Shown: positions 40,968 to 50,543, counted from the stretch's first letter. The stretch: DNA of 64,000 nucleotides from Nitrosarchaeum sp. (GCF_035968265.1 NZ_JAVYIM010000002.1:62001-126000), one strand, 5' to 3'. Numbers and translations: made by a program. Notes: a model not told the origin generated them from the letters alone.

Positions 40968-43064
40968 GTGGCTGAATCTGTTTTTCTCTCACCAAAATCA
41001 ATAGCAATCATTGGTGCATCTGATAAACGAGGTAGTGTTGGAGCTACAATCACTTCAAATATTATGAATGGATTCAAAGGCATTGTTTATCCTGTTAGTC
41101 CTTCAAGACCAACTGTATTTTATAAAACAGCTTACAAGAGTGTAATGGATATCCCTAAGCCTGTTGATCTTGCAGTAATTGTCATCAACAATCTTTTGGT
41201 TGCAGATGTGTTGGAAGAATGTGGCAAGAAGAAAGTTAAAGGTGTAATCATCATCACAGCAGGTTTTAAAGAAGTTGATGAAGAAGGTGCAAAAAGAGAA
41301 CAAAAACTAAAAGATATTGCTAAAAAATACAAAATACAAATCATTGGACCAAATTGTCTTGGTGTCATGAATCTTGATCCAAAGACAATGATGAATTCTA
41401 CTTTCCTTAAGGTAACACCAAAGTCAGGTAAAATTGCACTTGTATCGCAAAGTGGTGCAATATGTGCTGCACTTGTTGAAGATGCTAGTGCACAGGGAAT
41501 TGGTTTTTCTGCAGTAGTTAGTATGGGAAACAAAGCTGCAATGAGCGAAGTTGACATTCTTAAGATGCTTGCTAACCACAATCAAACCAAAGTTATTGTA
41601 ATGTATCTAGAAGACATGGGAGATGGTCAGGAATTTCTTAAAGTTTGTAAAAACATTACTAAAAAACTCAAAAAACCAGTCCTTGTTCTAAAATCTGGAC
41701 GCAGTCCTGAAGGTGCAAAGGCTGCAATGTCTCATACTGGTGCTTTAATGGGCTCAGATGAAATCTATGATGCACTACTAAAACAATCAGGTGCTATTCG
41801 TGTTGATACAATGGAAGAACTATTTGATTACGCAACAGCTTTTTCAAAACAACCACTTCCTTCTAAAGGAGAACTTGTAATTGTATCAAATGCAGGAGGG
41901 CCTGCAATTATCTCAACTGATGCATGCTCTCGACTAGGAATTAAAATGGCAAATATTGAAAGTATTCGTCCAAAGATTAACGCTGTAATTCCTCCTTGGG
42001 GAAGCTCACGTAATCCTGTAGATATTGTAGGCGATGCTGATTTTAATAGATTTAACAATGTATTGGATCGTGTTTTAGCACATCCTAATGTTGGCTCTGT
42101 AATTTCAATGTGTACTCCATCTGGAACTTTGAACTATGATAAACTAGCACAAGTAATTGTTTCAATGTCAAAAAAACACAAAAAGACAATGCTTGCAAGT
42201 TTGATGGGACTAGATGAAGGAATTACTAATAGAGAAATTCTAGCTGCAGGTGATGTTCCATATTACACATATGCAGAAGGAGCAATTAGAACACTAGCTG
42301 CAATGCTCAAATTTGCAAATTGGATTAAAACACCAGAAGGAAGAATTCCTAAATTCAAAGTTGACAAATTAAAAGCAAAGAAAATTTTTGATAAAGTAAA
42401 AAAAGAGAAACGACCTAATCTATTAGAAGAAGAAGGACAAGAAGTTCTTAAAGCATATGGATTACCTTTACCAAAAAGCGCACTTGCAAAAACAGAAGCA
42501 GATGCAATAAAGATTGCAAAGCAGATAGGTTATCCTGTAGTAATGAAAATTGCATCACCACAAATTATTCATAAATCAGATGCTGGTGGCGTTAAAGTAA
42601 ATCTCACAAATGATTCAGAAATTCAAGAAGCATTTAAGACAATCATTGCAAATGCCAAAAAATATAATAAAAATGCAGAGATAAAAGGTGTTCTTATAGT
42701 AGAGATGGTAAAAGGAGGTAAAGAATTGATTATTGGTTCTAAACTAGAACCTGGATTTGGTCCTGTTATCATGCTAGGAATGGGTGGTATCTATGTTGAA
42801 GTTTTAAAAGATGTTACGTTCAAACTTGCACCAGTAACAGACAAAGAAGCAGATGATATGATAGCATCTATTAAAACTCAAAAACTATTACAGGGTGTCA
42901 GAGGAGAAAAACCATCTGATATTACAAAACTATCTGAATGTATTCAAAGATTATCTCAATTAGTTACTGATTTTAAGGAAATAAAGGAGCTTGACATGAA
43001 TCCAGTTTTAGTAATGGAGAAAGGCAAAGGATGTAAAATTCTTGATGTTAGAATTGGTCTTTAA
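40968..43064 (+). CDS. ADP-forming acyl-CoA synthetase (4-hydroxybutyryl/3-hydroxypropionyl-CoA synthetase)
   Basis: 698 residues from GTG 40968. The N-terminal CoA-binding domain (SIAIIGASDKRGSVG), the succinyl-CoA-ligase-like middle with phospho-histidine H256 (AAMSHTGALMGSDE), and a C-terminal ATP-grasp domain (about 470-698, YPVVMKIASPQIIHKSDAGG) are all present in one chain. In Nitrosopumilus maritimus, ADP-forming synthetases of this type activate 4-hydroxybutyrate or 3-hydroxypropionate in the carbon-fixation cycle. Location next to the 4-hydroxybutyryl-CoA dehydratase gene points to 4-hydroxybutyrate as substrate. ADP rather than AMP formation makes the thaumarchaeal cycle energy-saving. 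Confidence 0.9.
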   Translation: MAESVFLSPKSIAIIGASDKRGSVGATITSNIMNGFKGIVYPVSPSRPTVFYKTAYKSVMDIPKPVDLAVIVINNLLVADVLEECGKKKVKGVIIITAGFKEVDEEGAKREQKLKDIAKKYKIQIIGPNCLGVMNLDPKTMMNSTFLKVTPKSGKIALVSQSGAICAALVEDASAQGIGFSAVVSMGNKAAMSEVDILKMLANHNQTKVIVMYLEDMGDGQEFLKVCKNITKKLKKPVLVLKSGRSPEGAKAAMSHTGALMGSDEIYDALLKQSGAIRVDTMEELFDYATAFSKQPLPSKGELVIVSNAGGPAIISTDACSRLGIKMANIESIRPKINAVIPPWGSSRNPVDIVGDADFNRFNNVLDRVLAHPNVGSVISMCTPSGTLNYDKLAQVIVSMSKKHKKTMLASLMGLDEGITNREILAAGDVPYYTYAEGAIRTLAAMLKFANWIKTPEGRIPKFKVDKLKAKKIFDKVKKEKRPNLLEEEGQEVLKAYGLPLPKSALAKTEADAIKIAKQIGYPVVMKIASPQIIHKSDAGGVKVNLTNDSEIQEAFKTIIANAKKYNKNAEIKGVLIVEMVKGGKELIIGSKLEPGFGPVIMLGMGGIYVEVLKDVTFKLAPVTDKEADDMIASIKTQKLLQGVRGEKPSDITKLSECIQRLSQLVTDFKEIKELDMNPVLVMEKGKGCKILDVRIGL

Positions 43065-43106
43065 TCATAATTTACTCGTAAAATTTGATTTGTATAGTTT
43101 TAGAAT

Positions 43107-43116
43107 ATTTATACAA
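43107..43116 (+). promoter_or_regulatory. TATA-like box of 4-hydroxybutyryl-CoA dehydratase
   Basis: ATTTATACAA is centred about 26 nt before the ATG at 43138, so a leaderless transcript is expected. A GGAG at 43121-43124 is too far upstream of the start to serve as a normal ribosome site. Confidence 0.5.
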
Positions 43117-43137
43117 CATAGGAGTAAATAAAATTAC

Positions 43138-44664
43138 ATGGCTAATGTCCTAAAGACAATTAGAACTGGTAATGATTACATTGAAAGTCTTAGAGGTCGT
43201 GATATCAAAGTTTACCTATTTGGAGAATTAGTTAAAGAACCAGTAGATCATCCAATGATCAGACCATCAATTAACGCCGTTGCAGAGACATATGATTTGG
43301 CTGTACGTGACGAGGCACTTGCTTCAGCACATTCATCTCTTACTGGATTAACAGTAAATCGATTTTTACATATTGCAGAAAGTGCACAAGATTTAGTTTT
43401 ACAAAACAAAATGCAAAGAAAACTAGGACAAAACACTGGAACATGTTTTCAGAGATGCGTCGGAATGGATGCACTAAATTCTTTACATTCAACTACATTT
43501 GAAATTGATGAGAAACATAAGACAAACTATCATAAACGATTTTTAGAATTTGTAAAAATGGTTCAAAAAGAAAATCTTGTAATTGGTGGTGCCATGACAG
43601 ATCCAAAAGGAGATCGAAGTAAGGGACCCGCAGAACAAGATGATCCTGACTTGTTTACCAGAATAGTTGACCGAGATGAAAAAGGAATCTATGTCTCAGG
43701 TGCTAAAGCACATCAAACTGGTTGTATCAATTCTCATTGGATAATTCTCATGCCTACTGTGAGATTAACTGAAAATGACAAAGATTGGGCAGTTGTTGGC
43801 GCAATTCCAGCTGATGCAAAAGGTGTAACTTACATCTATGGAAGACAATCATGTGACACAAGAAGTATGGAAGAGGGTGATATTGATTCTGGTAATGCAA
43901 AGTACGGTGGACAAGAAGCACTAATGATTTTAGACAGAGTATTCATTCCATGGGATAAAGTGTTCATGCATGGTGAATATGAATTTGCATCAATGTTGAT
44001 TGAACGTTTTACTTGTTACCACAGACGTAGTTACGTTTGCAAAACAGGATTAGGTGATGTCCTAATTGGTGCAGCAGCTACAATAGCTGATTACAATGGA
44101 GTTCCAAATGTATCTCATATCAAAGATAAAATTATTGAGATGACTCATCTCAATGAAACAATTTTTGCTGCCGGAATTGCATCATCACATCAAGGTCACA
44201 AAATGAAATCAGGTGTATATCTAAACGAAGATGTATTGGCACAAGTTTGTAAACACAATGTAACCCGTTTTCCATATGAAATTAGTAGACTTGCACAAGA
44301 TATTGCTGGCGGTTTAGTTGTAACCCTACCATCTGAGAAAGATTTTAGACATCCTGTTGCAGGTCCATTACTCAAAAAATATCTTAAAGGACGTAAAGGG
44401 GCAGATGTTGAAAATAGAATGAGAATTCTTAGACTAATCGAAAATATGACATTGGGACGAAACGCTGTTGGTTATCTTACTGAATCAATGCATGGAGCTG
44501 GTTCTCCACAAGCACAGAGAATACAAATTCAGAGACAGATGCAAATTGGATATAAAAAGAATCTTGCCAAAAACCTTGCAGGAATTACAAACGATGTTGA
44601 AGAACCAAACGAACTATCTGACTATTTTAATCGTATATTCAAGACTAAAGATTCAATTCTTTAG
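43138..44664 (+). CDS. abfD: 4-hydroxybutyryl-CoA dehydratase
   Basis: 508 residues of the [4Fe-4S]/FAD dehydratase that converts 4-hydroxybutyryl-CoA to crotonyl-CoA. The cluster ligands are C103 and C107 (TGTCFQRCVG), and H295 and C301 (CYHRRSYVCKTG). In the clostridial enzyme the matching residues are C99, C103, H292 and C299. The flavin region (GGAMTDPKGDRSKGP) is intact. This is a key enzyme of the 3-hydroxypropionate/4-hydroxybutyrate cycle. It follows the synthetase by 73 bp but has its own promoter. Confidence 0.95.
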   Translation: MANVLKTIRTGNDYIESLRGRDIKVYLFGELVKEPVDHPMIRPSINAVAETYDLAVRDEALASAHSSLTGLTVNRFLHIAESAQDLVLQNKMQRKLGQNTGTCFQRCVGMDALNSLHSTTFEIDEKHKTNYHKRFLEFVKMVQKENLVIGGAMTDPKGDRSKGPAEQDDPDLFTRIVDRDEKGIYVSGAKAHQTGCINSHWIILMPTVRLTENDKDWAVVGAIPADAKGVTYIYGRQSCDTRSMEEGDIDSGNAKYGGQEALMILDRVFIPWDKVFMHGEYEFASMLIERFTCYHRRSYVCKTGLGDVLIGAAATIADYNGVPNVSHIKDKIIEMTHLNETIFAAGIASSHQGHKMKSGVYLNEDVLAQVCKHNVTRFPYEISRLAQDIAGGLVVTLPSEKDFRHPVAGPLLKKYLKGRKGADVENRMRILRLIENMTLGRNAVGYLTESMHGAGSPQAQRIQIQRQMQIGYKKNLAKNLAGITNDVEEPNELSDYFNRIFKTKDSIL

Positions 44665-44718
44665 GCTTGAATATTTTTACTAGATAATTCAAAAACAATC
44701 TTTGATTATTGTGAAAAA

Positions 44719-45399
44719 TTATTTTTGTTCTTTCTCTGAATCTTGCTTTTCAGCTTCAGTAGAACTGTCATTGTCGTGATTTGAATAAGCTTTATCTTTT
44801 TCAAGATTGTCTAATTCAGGAATATCTGCTGTTGATTCTGTATTAGTATCACTTTTCTTAAATGGCTCCTGCAAACCAATCTCTTTTTCATTTTTCTTTT
44901 TAGTTATTTGCTTTACAACCATAATTCCTACGACAATTACAATAATTACATAATTAATTGGAGGTTTTAGTAGTTGAGTGACATAACCCACTTGAGGAAT
45001 TACATAGGCTACTTTACCGATATACTCTTCTTGAGTAATTGGAAAGTCAGTTCCTGGAATTGACGCAGGATTGGCATCTCCTTTTGTTCTGATAGTTTTT
45101 GGTTCATCGTCTATAATTGATGCAACTCTATGAACAATTACTCTGTCATGTCCAGAGGGACGATTAAAGACAATGATATCTCCAACTTCAATGTCTTCAA
45201 ACGGTACATGTCCTTGAACAATCAATACATCATAAACTTCTAAAACTGGTATCATACTTCCACTTGCAACTACATAAAATGGATTTTGTGTTCCAAACAC
45301 AACTTGTAGACCAATCCAGATCACAAGTACTCCTATAGCTACAATCAAAATATCTTTGAGTATTCCTTTTGACATTAATTTTTTGTTCAACATTTGCAT
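44719..45399 (-). CDS. sec11: signal peptidase I (ER/archaeal type)
   Basis: 226 residues. A first membrane helix (16-36) leads to the catalytic serine S48 in VVASGSMIPVL; H90 in RVIVHRVAS replaces the bacterial lysine, as in archaeal and ER peptidases. The GDANPASIPGTDFPI segment is typical. A second membrane helix (YVIIVIVVGIMVV) and an acidic tail of about 65 residues complete it. It cuts signal peptides from secreted proteins, including several in this window. Confidence 0.92.
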   Translation of the reverse strand: MQMLNKKLMSKGILKDILIVAIGVLVIWIGLQVVFGTQNPFYVVASGSMIPVLEVYDVLIVQGHVPFEDIEVGDIIVFNRPSGHDRVIVHRVASIIDDEPKTIRTKGDANPASIPGTDFPITQEEYIGKVAYVIPQVGYVTQLLKPPINYVIIVIVVGIMVVKQITKKKNEKEIGLQEPFKKSDTNTESTADIPELDNLEKDKAYSNHDNDSSTEAEKQDSEKEQK

Positions 45400-45434
45400 T
45401 TCCTATTTGATTAACTGATTAGATTTATCGACAC

Positions 45435-46187
45435 TTATTGTAGCTTACTGCCACATTCTTCACAGAATTTGGAACCTTCCTTATTTGAAAATCCACATTT
45501 TGCACATTTTCCTGGTTGTAGAGCTTGATATACAGCAGTTGGATTTCCTAAAAGAATTACATCTCCTACTTTTCTTATGCTATTCCATGGGATATTTCCC
45601 TCGGTTCCATCATTTTTTATAATTAACAATACTACTGACTGATTAGAATCAATTCCAACTTGTTTTGCATTACCAATTTTTTTAGCATTTTCATCATACA
45701 CTACTAATCCTTCAATTGAACTAACTGCAGTAGATGAACTTGGTTGAGTAGATGATTGTGCAATAGTTTCTATTTTTATTTGGGTTTGTGCTGGTTCTGG
45801 AACTTTTGGTGCGACAGTTTGACTAGAAGGCTCTAATGGTTTTGCACTTCCTACATCTACTGTTTCATTTTGTTTTTTAAATTCTCTATATTCTGCTATT
45901 ACTGCTTTACAAGAATTACAAATGTATTGGCCTTTTTCTGCAAGAATTAAATTTTCTGCGACCTCTTCATTTGGATTTTCATATTCTATTTTTGGAGAAC
46001 CTTCAAATTCTTTTTCACATGTATTGCAAAAATGTTTAGTGATTCTTTGACTATCTAATCTGCCGATAGGTGCTAAAAATAGATCTGGACCTCCCAGGTT
46101 GCCTTTCATTTGCTGTTGGTCATTTACAGTTGCCATAACGTAACCCCCAGATCCTCTTAATTTTTTAAGTCTAAGTTCAGCACTCAT
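45435..46187 (-). CDS. double zinc-ribbon protein with PRC-barrel domain
   Basis: 250 residues. An N-terminal zinc site (FCNTCEKEF and ICNSCKAV), a Pro/Ser-rich linker, a PRC-barrel-like beta domain (about 160-220, SIEGLVVYDENAKKIGNAK), and a C-terminal zinc ribbon (CAKCGFSN and FCEECGSKL). PRC barrels bind protein or RNA partners. A first in-frame ATG at 46187 is used; an internal Met at residue 18 is also possible. It belongs to a local group of zinc-ribbon genes around a thioredoxin. Confidence 0.72.
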   Translation of the reverse strand: MSAELRLKKLRGSGGYVMATVNDQQQMKGNLGGPDLFLAPIGRLDSQRITKHFCNTCEKEFEGSPKIEYENPNEEVAENLILAEKGQYICNSCKAVIAEYREFKKQNETVDVGSAKPLEPSSQTVAPKVPEPAQTQIKIETIAQSSTQPSSSTAVSSIEGLVVYDENAKKIGNAKQVGIDSNQSVVLLIIKNDGTEGNIPWNSIRKVGDVILLGNPTAVYQALQPGKCAKCGFSNKEGSKFCEECGSKLQ

Positions 46188-46318
46188 GTCTCAGTTTTAT
46201 TGAAACGACATTTAAGTATATATCATTAAATTAGATTTTTTGATTTTCTAATCCAACAAAAAATATGGTGTAAACTCTTGTGAACATTTTTAGGGATGTT
46301 CAATAAATTATAATTATT

Positions 46319-46648
46319 ATGGGAATAACAGAAGTTTCAGATGTAAAGTCTTGGGAAATCAATGTGATTAACTCTGATATACCAGTGTTTGTTGACTTTT
46401 GGGCTCAATGGTGTGGCCCATGTAGAATGGTAAGTCCTGTAGTTGAAGAATTGGCAAATGATTATCAAGGTAAAGTAAAATTTGTCAAAGTCAACGTTGA
46501 TGAGGCTAATGAATTAGCATCCAAATACAATGTCTTTAGCATTCCAACCTTGATTCTCCTTAACAAAGGTGAAATAGTTAGTCAGCAAGTTGGTGCTGCA
46601 TCAAAAGAATCATACAAAAATATGATTGATAGAGCGTTACAAGCATAA
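46319..46648 (+). CDS. trxA: thioredoxin
   Basis: 109 residues with the classical active site WAQWCGPCRM (C32, C35), the cis-proline in VFSIPTLIL and the usual helix order. It reduces disulfides in the cytoplasm. It is divergent from a zinc-ribbon/PRC gene and upstream of another zinc-ribbon gene. The window has a second, longer thioredoxin at 59291. Confidence 0.94.
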   Translation: MGITEVSDVKSWEINVINSDIPVFVDFWAQWCGPCRMVSPVVEELANDYQGKVKFVKVNVDEANELASKYNVFSIPTLILLNKGEIVSQQVGAASKESYKNMIDRALQA

Positions 46649-46707
46649 ATCATTACACACTTTTCTATTTTTTGATCCTAAAGTAATTAATATTCCAAAA
46701 ATAAAGC

Positions 46708-47235
46708 ATGAATATGTCATTTGGTGAAGTAGATACTCTTAACATGCTTTTTGACAAACTACAAAGTTTGTTTGATGAATCTCAAGGTTACTATGAATCA
46801 TTTCTTGACACAAATAACATGTACAAAAAAGGTCTGCTAAGTGACAAAGAATTCTTTCAAAAATTAGGTGATTATGTTGTAGCTTATTCTGCACTGGAAT
46901 TTTTAGCAATCAAAGTAATTTTTGAGCTAAAAAAATCTCGGGGTACAGGCATTGGTAATACTCAATCACCTGGATTGATGCCGGGAATGGGACAACCTGG
47001 AATGATGAGTGGAATGGGCATGCCAAGATCAGGTTCTGCCCAAAATCCTGTTGGTGGTCCTCCTGGAATTGTATCTGCAAAAGAAGCCTTTGGCGATGTT
47101 GGAACTTTACCATCTCCAGATCCATCATTAATGCCAAGAAGAACTGTTGAATCTAGTGGAAATGGATGCAAATCATGTGGCGCATCATTAAGACCAAACG
47201 CAAAGTTTTGCACAAAATGTGGAACTAAGGCCTAA
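46708..47235 (+). CDS. zinc-ribbon protein with helical N-terminus and Gly/Met/Pro linker
   Basis: 175 residues. A helical N-terminal domain (1-85, VDTLNMLFDKLQSLFDESQ) is followed by a flexible linker (LMPGMGQPGMMSGMGMPRSG) and a C-terminal zinc ribbon (CKSCGASLRPNAKFCTKCG). The layout resembles archaeal proteins in which the ribbon recruits a helical domain to a complex. The function is unknown. It converges on another zinc-ribbon gene (15-bp gap). Confidence 0.7.
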   Translation: MNMSFGEVDTLNMLFDKLQSLFDESQGYYESFLDTNNMYKKGLLSDKEFFQKLGDYVVAYSALEFLAIKVIFELKKSRGTGIGNTQSPGLMPGMGQPGMMSGMGMPRSGSAQNPVGGPPGIVSAKEAFGDVGTLPSPDPSLMPRRTVESSGNGCKSCGASLRPNAKFCTKCGTKA

Positions 47236-47250
47236 AATTATTTTTAAAAG

Positions 47251-47610
47251 TTAATCTTGTGTTGTACCGCATTCAGGACAGAATTTTGCTGTATTTGATA
47301 AAGTTGCACCACATTCAGAACAGAATTTTCCATCTTGAGTAGTTTTTGAAAATGCATTTCCATAAACATTTGAGCTTTTTACAGCACCAGATGGTTCGTA
47401 TTTGTCATCATCAATTAAGATTGGTGCAAAGTCTTGTTCTACCATAAATGTTAGCATTCGTGGAAGTGAATTTTCTTTATTTTCAGGATCTGGAACTGTA
47501 TCTCCTAACCAAAATGCAAATCTCATAAGAGTTAGTTCTGGAGTAGAAAACGCAAGAGTGTGTTTTGACATGTATTCTTGTGCTGCTTTTTTTCCATCAA
47601 AAACCTTCAT
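47251..47610 (-). CDS. small zinc-ribbon protein (119 aa)
   Basis: 119 residues. The N-terminal 70 residues form a helix-strand domain (GKKAAQEYMSKHTLAF, TLMRFAFWLGDTVPD). The C-terminal zinc ribbon reads FCSECGATLSNTAKFCPECG. The ribbon is close to those of the two neighbouring proteins, so the three may share a partner. Its start is about 50 bp from tRNA-Ala. Confidence 0.68.
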   Translation of the reverse strand: MKVFDGKKAAQEYMSKHTLAFSTPELTLMRFAFWLGDTVPDPENKENSLPRMLTFMVEQDFAPILIDDDKYEPSGAVKSSNVYGNAFSKTTQDGKFCSECGATLSNTAKFCPECGTTQD

Positions 47611-47662
47611 GGAAGATTATAATCATTGTTTATGTATAATAGTTTCTGGAAACTATTTTTAA

Positions 47663-47734
47663 TGGACCGGGGGGGAATTGAACCCCCGACATCCTCGTTG
47701 CGAACGAGGCATTATACCACTAAACCACCGGCCC
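47663..47734 (-). tRNA. tRNA-Ala (anticodon CGC)
   Basis: Acceptor GGGCCGG/CCGGTCC contains the G3-U70 pair that marks alanine tRNAs. The anticodon stem CCTCG/CGAGG surrounds loop TTCGCAA (anticodon CGC), and the T-stem GGGGG/CCCCC has loop TTCAATT. The discriminator base is A. Confidence 0.95.
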
Positions 47735-47832
47735 GTGCATTACCTCTAAGAGATGTGTTTTTATTCATTTTCTAAAGAAAGTACTCAAATATGCATAAAA
47801 ATTAATTTTAATTATTTTTTTATATGTAAACC

Positions 47833-47838
47833 ATATAT
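47833..47838 (+). promoter_or_regulatory. TATA-like box, leaderless GTG start
   Basis: ATATAT is centred 25 nt before the GTG at 47861. It supports a leaderless start there rather than at the ATG at 47753. Confidence 0.45.
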
Positions 47839-47860
47839 CTCAAATTATGTTTGTATAGTA

Positions 47861-48214
47861 GTGGGAAAATCCATCAAAGAAAGAATCAAAGAGTCAGTCT
47901 CAGACGTTGAAAAAGACATAGTGGATATTAGCAAAGAACAACGTGGAGGAATAAAAAAAGAGTACAAGGACATTGAAAAGATAAGGCACCATAAAGAATT
48001 AATTTATTATAAAACAGATGCTCTTGCCATAGTCAGTCGTAAACTAGGAGGATTTGATGAATTTCTTAAAATTGTTGATGAGTTGACTCGAGAAGGATAT
48101 TGGATGATGAACTCTGAAGATGTAAAAAACATATTGGCAAATTTTGGAATAAGTGCGCCTGGACAAAATAGAGGAACTTTATATTATTTTCAAAACAAAA
48201 AATACATCAACTAA
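47861..48214 (+). CDS. hypothetical protein (117 aa)
   Basis: 117 residues from GTG 47861 (GKSIKERIKESVSDVEKD). The first 50 residues are a highly charged helix, probably a coiled coil. The rest (GGFDEFLKIVDELTREGYWMM, ILANFGISAPGQNRGTLYYFQNKKYIN) looks like a small helical or winged domain. A longer frame from ATG 47753 adds an unlikely Phe/Ile/Asn-rich lead and lacks promoter support. The function is unknown. Confidence 0.6.
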   Translation: MGKSIKERIKESVSDVEKDIVDISKEQRGGIKKEYKDIEKIRHHKELIYYKTDALAIVSRKLGGFDEFLKIVDELTREGYWMMNSEDVKNILANFGISAPGQNRGTLYYFQNKKYIN

Positions 48215-48232
48215 TATTTCATTTGTTTATCT

Positions 48233-48922
48233 CTAAGGAATTACCAAGTGAACACCAACACAGCTAAAGTTGGTTCTGTCTCTAATTTCAGAATCCTGAG
48301 ATTTAGAAAATTGATATATGAAAACTGTATCTTGTAGATATGTACCATAACTAGTAATCTCACATTTGTCAAATTTCCAAGTTTGAATTGTGGTACCTTT
48401 TCCATCTAATACATCAATGTCAATGTTAAATTTGTTAAGAAGATTTCCTCTATCCATCCAATCACTTACAAATCTGTAAAATTGTTTTTTGTCAGCACTT
48501 GGCAAAGATTCTAAAAAGAATTTTGGGTTAATATCTCTAAATTCATACATTCTACCACGAGGATCATCTGCTGTACCTGATTTGGAGGTAGTTATTTCAA
48601 ATTTTTCAAAATATGTTGATGAAATTGGAGCTACAATGTTGGAAATAGTTACTTTAAAACTCTGAGCACGTTCTTCATTTGTTATTGATGTTTGTGCTGC
48701 AGTTACTTCAGTAATTGGAATTTGGATAATTCCATTTGTAATAAGATATTGTAATGATTTGATATAGTCTGATTCACTAATTGTTCCTTCAGACCACCAT
48801 TTTGCATTATTTTTAATCCAATCAGGAATATTTGAATTATTTGCAAAAGCAAGAGTGGAAAACCCAAAGACAGGTAAAACTGTAAAACCAAATAAGAGTA
48901 AAACAAGTAATTTTTTATTCAT
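48233..48922 (-). CDS. secreted protein with thaumarchaeal WW-type helical motif
   Basis: 229 residues from ATG 48922. A signal peptide (about 1-27, ending STLAFA) precedes a motif common in exported thaumarchaeal proteins: IPDWIKNNAKWWSEGTIS followed by YIKSLQYLITNGIIQIP (about 30-72). The remaining 150 residues form an unknown beta-rich domain with two cysteines (DKCEITSY and FSCVGVH) that could form a disulfide. The longer frame from 48982 would push the signal peptide inside the protein. The role outside the cell is unknown. Confidence 0.75.
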   Translation of the reverse strand: MNKKLLVLLLFGFTVLPVFGFSTLAFANNSNIPDWIKNNAKWWSEGTISESDYIKSLQYLITNGIIQIPITEVTAAQTSITNEERAQSFKVTISNIVAPISSTYFEKFEITTSKSGTADDPRGRMYEFRDINPKFFLESLPSADKKQFYRFVSDWMDRGNLLNKFNIDIDVLDGKGTTIQTWKFDKCEITSYGTYLQDTVFIYQFSKSQDSEIRDRTNFSCVGVHLVIP

Positions 48923-49151
48923 AATGAATTTTTCACTACTTGAAAGTAAGATAAATACTTTGAAGTGAATTTTCATAATCAAATAAAAAATGAATGGCTA
49001 TATTTGAGCAATGTGTATCTGAAAATGATGAATCTTACTATGGTCTAATTTTTACTATTATTATGAATAATTTATCAAATTTTATCCAAAAATTATCTAA
49101 ATCTAAGTTTATCTCAACGCATAATAGACTGCAAGACATGAAAATTTTCTG

Positions 49152-50543
49152 ATGACGTATGATACCGTGATCACAAATTCACACATAATTTTACCTCAAG
49201 GGATGCTTGACAAAAATATCATAATTGATGAAGGAAAAATTGTTGGTTTCACAAACGATATTCCTGCATGTGATCACAAAATAAATGGAAATGGTCTAAT
49301 CTCAATACCTGGACCAATAGATACCCATGTTCATTATGGAGTATACTCATCAATAGATCAGGCTGCAAAAACAGAGTCACATGCTGCAGCTATTGGCGGA
49401 ATTACAACGATGATGAGAATGTTACGACTTGGAAGTTCATTTAAAACTTCTTTACAAGATCAACTAGAAGCTGCATCAAAAAATCACTATGTTGACTATA
49501 CAATACATGCATCTGTTTTTACTCCACAACAAATCAAAGAAATGTCTTACTGTATTGAAAAAGGAATCACTTCGTTTAAAATTTACATGAATCTTGGTGG
49601 TGATGTAGGTCATGTGTATATGGATATGGCACCATATTCAACTCAATTATCAGAAGCGACAGTAAATGTAACTGATGAAATAGTAGAAGAAATTGTAAAA
49701 AACGCTGCATCACTTGGTTGTCCTGTCTTAGTTCATGCAGAAGATTATGAATCATGTGCATGTGGAATAAAGACAGCTAAAGAGAAAAAACGTGATGGAC
49801 TTCCTGCATGGTCTGAAAGTCGTTCACCAGAATTTGAAGCAAAGGCAATAAAAACAATTTCAAAATTTGGAAGAGACTATGACTGTATAATCTATTTTGT
49901 TCATATTGGTTCTCAAAAAGCATTAGAGCAAATTAAAGAAGAACGAAAACTTGGAACTAAAATTTTTGTTGAAACTTGTCCGCATTATCTCACGCTATCT
50001 TATGAAAACCAACAAGGATATCTTGCCAAAGTCATGCCTCCAATTAGAACTGCTCAAGATAATGTAGCAGTTTGGGATGCATTATCTCATAATCTAATTG
50101 ATACTATAGGTACAGATCATGTTGCCAATCAATTAAAACTAAAACTTGATGGTACTGATGTTTGGGGCGCTCTTGCTGGATTTCCAGGTATAGGTACTGT
50201 AATTCCAATTTTATTAAGTGAAGGTGTAAATAAAAATAGAATCTCTCTTGAACAATTTGTAAAATTTACTAGTACTAATGCTGCCAAAATATTTGGAATG
50301 TATCCAACAAAAGGAACGCTGGATAAAGGTGCTGATGCTGATATTGCAATGATAAATTTAAAAAAAGAAAATAAGGTTTCCTCAGAATTATTTGGTGGCT
50401 TTTCTGATTATATTGTATATGAAGGAATGTCACTGAAAGGATGGCCTGTTAAAACAATAGTGAGAGGTCAACTTGTAGCTGAAGATTTTCAAGTTGTTGG
50501 AAAATTAGGACATGGAAAGTTTGTTAAACGATCTGTTTCCTGA
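49152..50543 (+). CDS. cyclic amidohydrolase (dihydroorotase/hydantoinase/allantoinase-like)
   Basis: 463 residues of the metal-dependent amidohydrolase superfamily. Metal-site motifs: DTHVHYG near residue 58, the carboxylated lysine in TSFKIYMNLG near 145, the histidines in VLVHAEDYE and VHIGS, and the aspartate in IGTDHVANQ. The length is that of dihydropyrimidinases and allantoinases rather than short dihydroorotases. The substrate is uncertain: pyrimidine synthesis or ring-opening of a nitrogen heterocycle are both possible. It is monocistronic, with a long non-coding stretch on each side. Confidence 0.85.
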   Translation: MTYDTVITNSHIILPQGMLDKNIIIDEGKIVGFTNDIPACDHKINGNGLISIPGPIDTHVHYGVYSSIDQAAKTESHAAAIGGITTMMRMLRLGSSFKTSLQDQLEAASKNHYVDYTIHASVFTPQQIKEMSYCIEKGITSFKIYMNLGGDVGHVYMDMAPYSTQLSEATVNVTDEIVEEIVKNAASLGCPVLVHAEDYESCACGIKTAKEKKRDGLPAWSESRSPEFEAKAIKTISKFGRDYDCIIYFVHIGSQKALEQIKEERKLGTKIFVETCPHYLTLSYENQQGYLAKVMPPIRTAQDNVAVWDALSHNLIDTIGTDHVANQLKLKLDGTDVWGALAGFPGIGTVIPILLSEGVNKNRISLEQFVKFTSTNAAKIFGMYPTKGTLDKGADADIAMINLKKENKVSSELFGGFSDYIVYEGMSLKGWPVKTIVRGQLVAEDFQVVGKLGHGKFVKRSVS

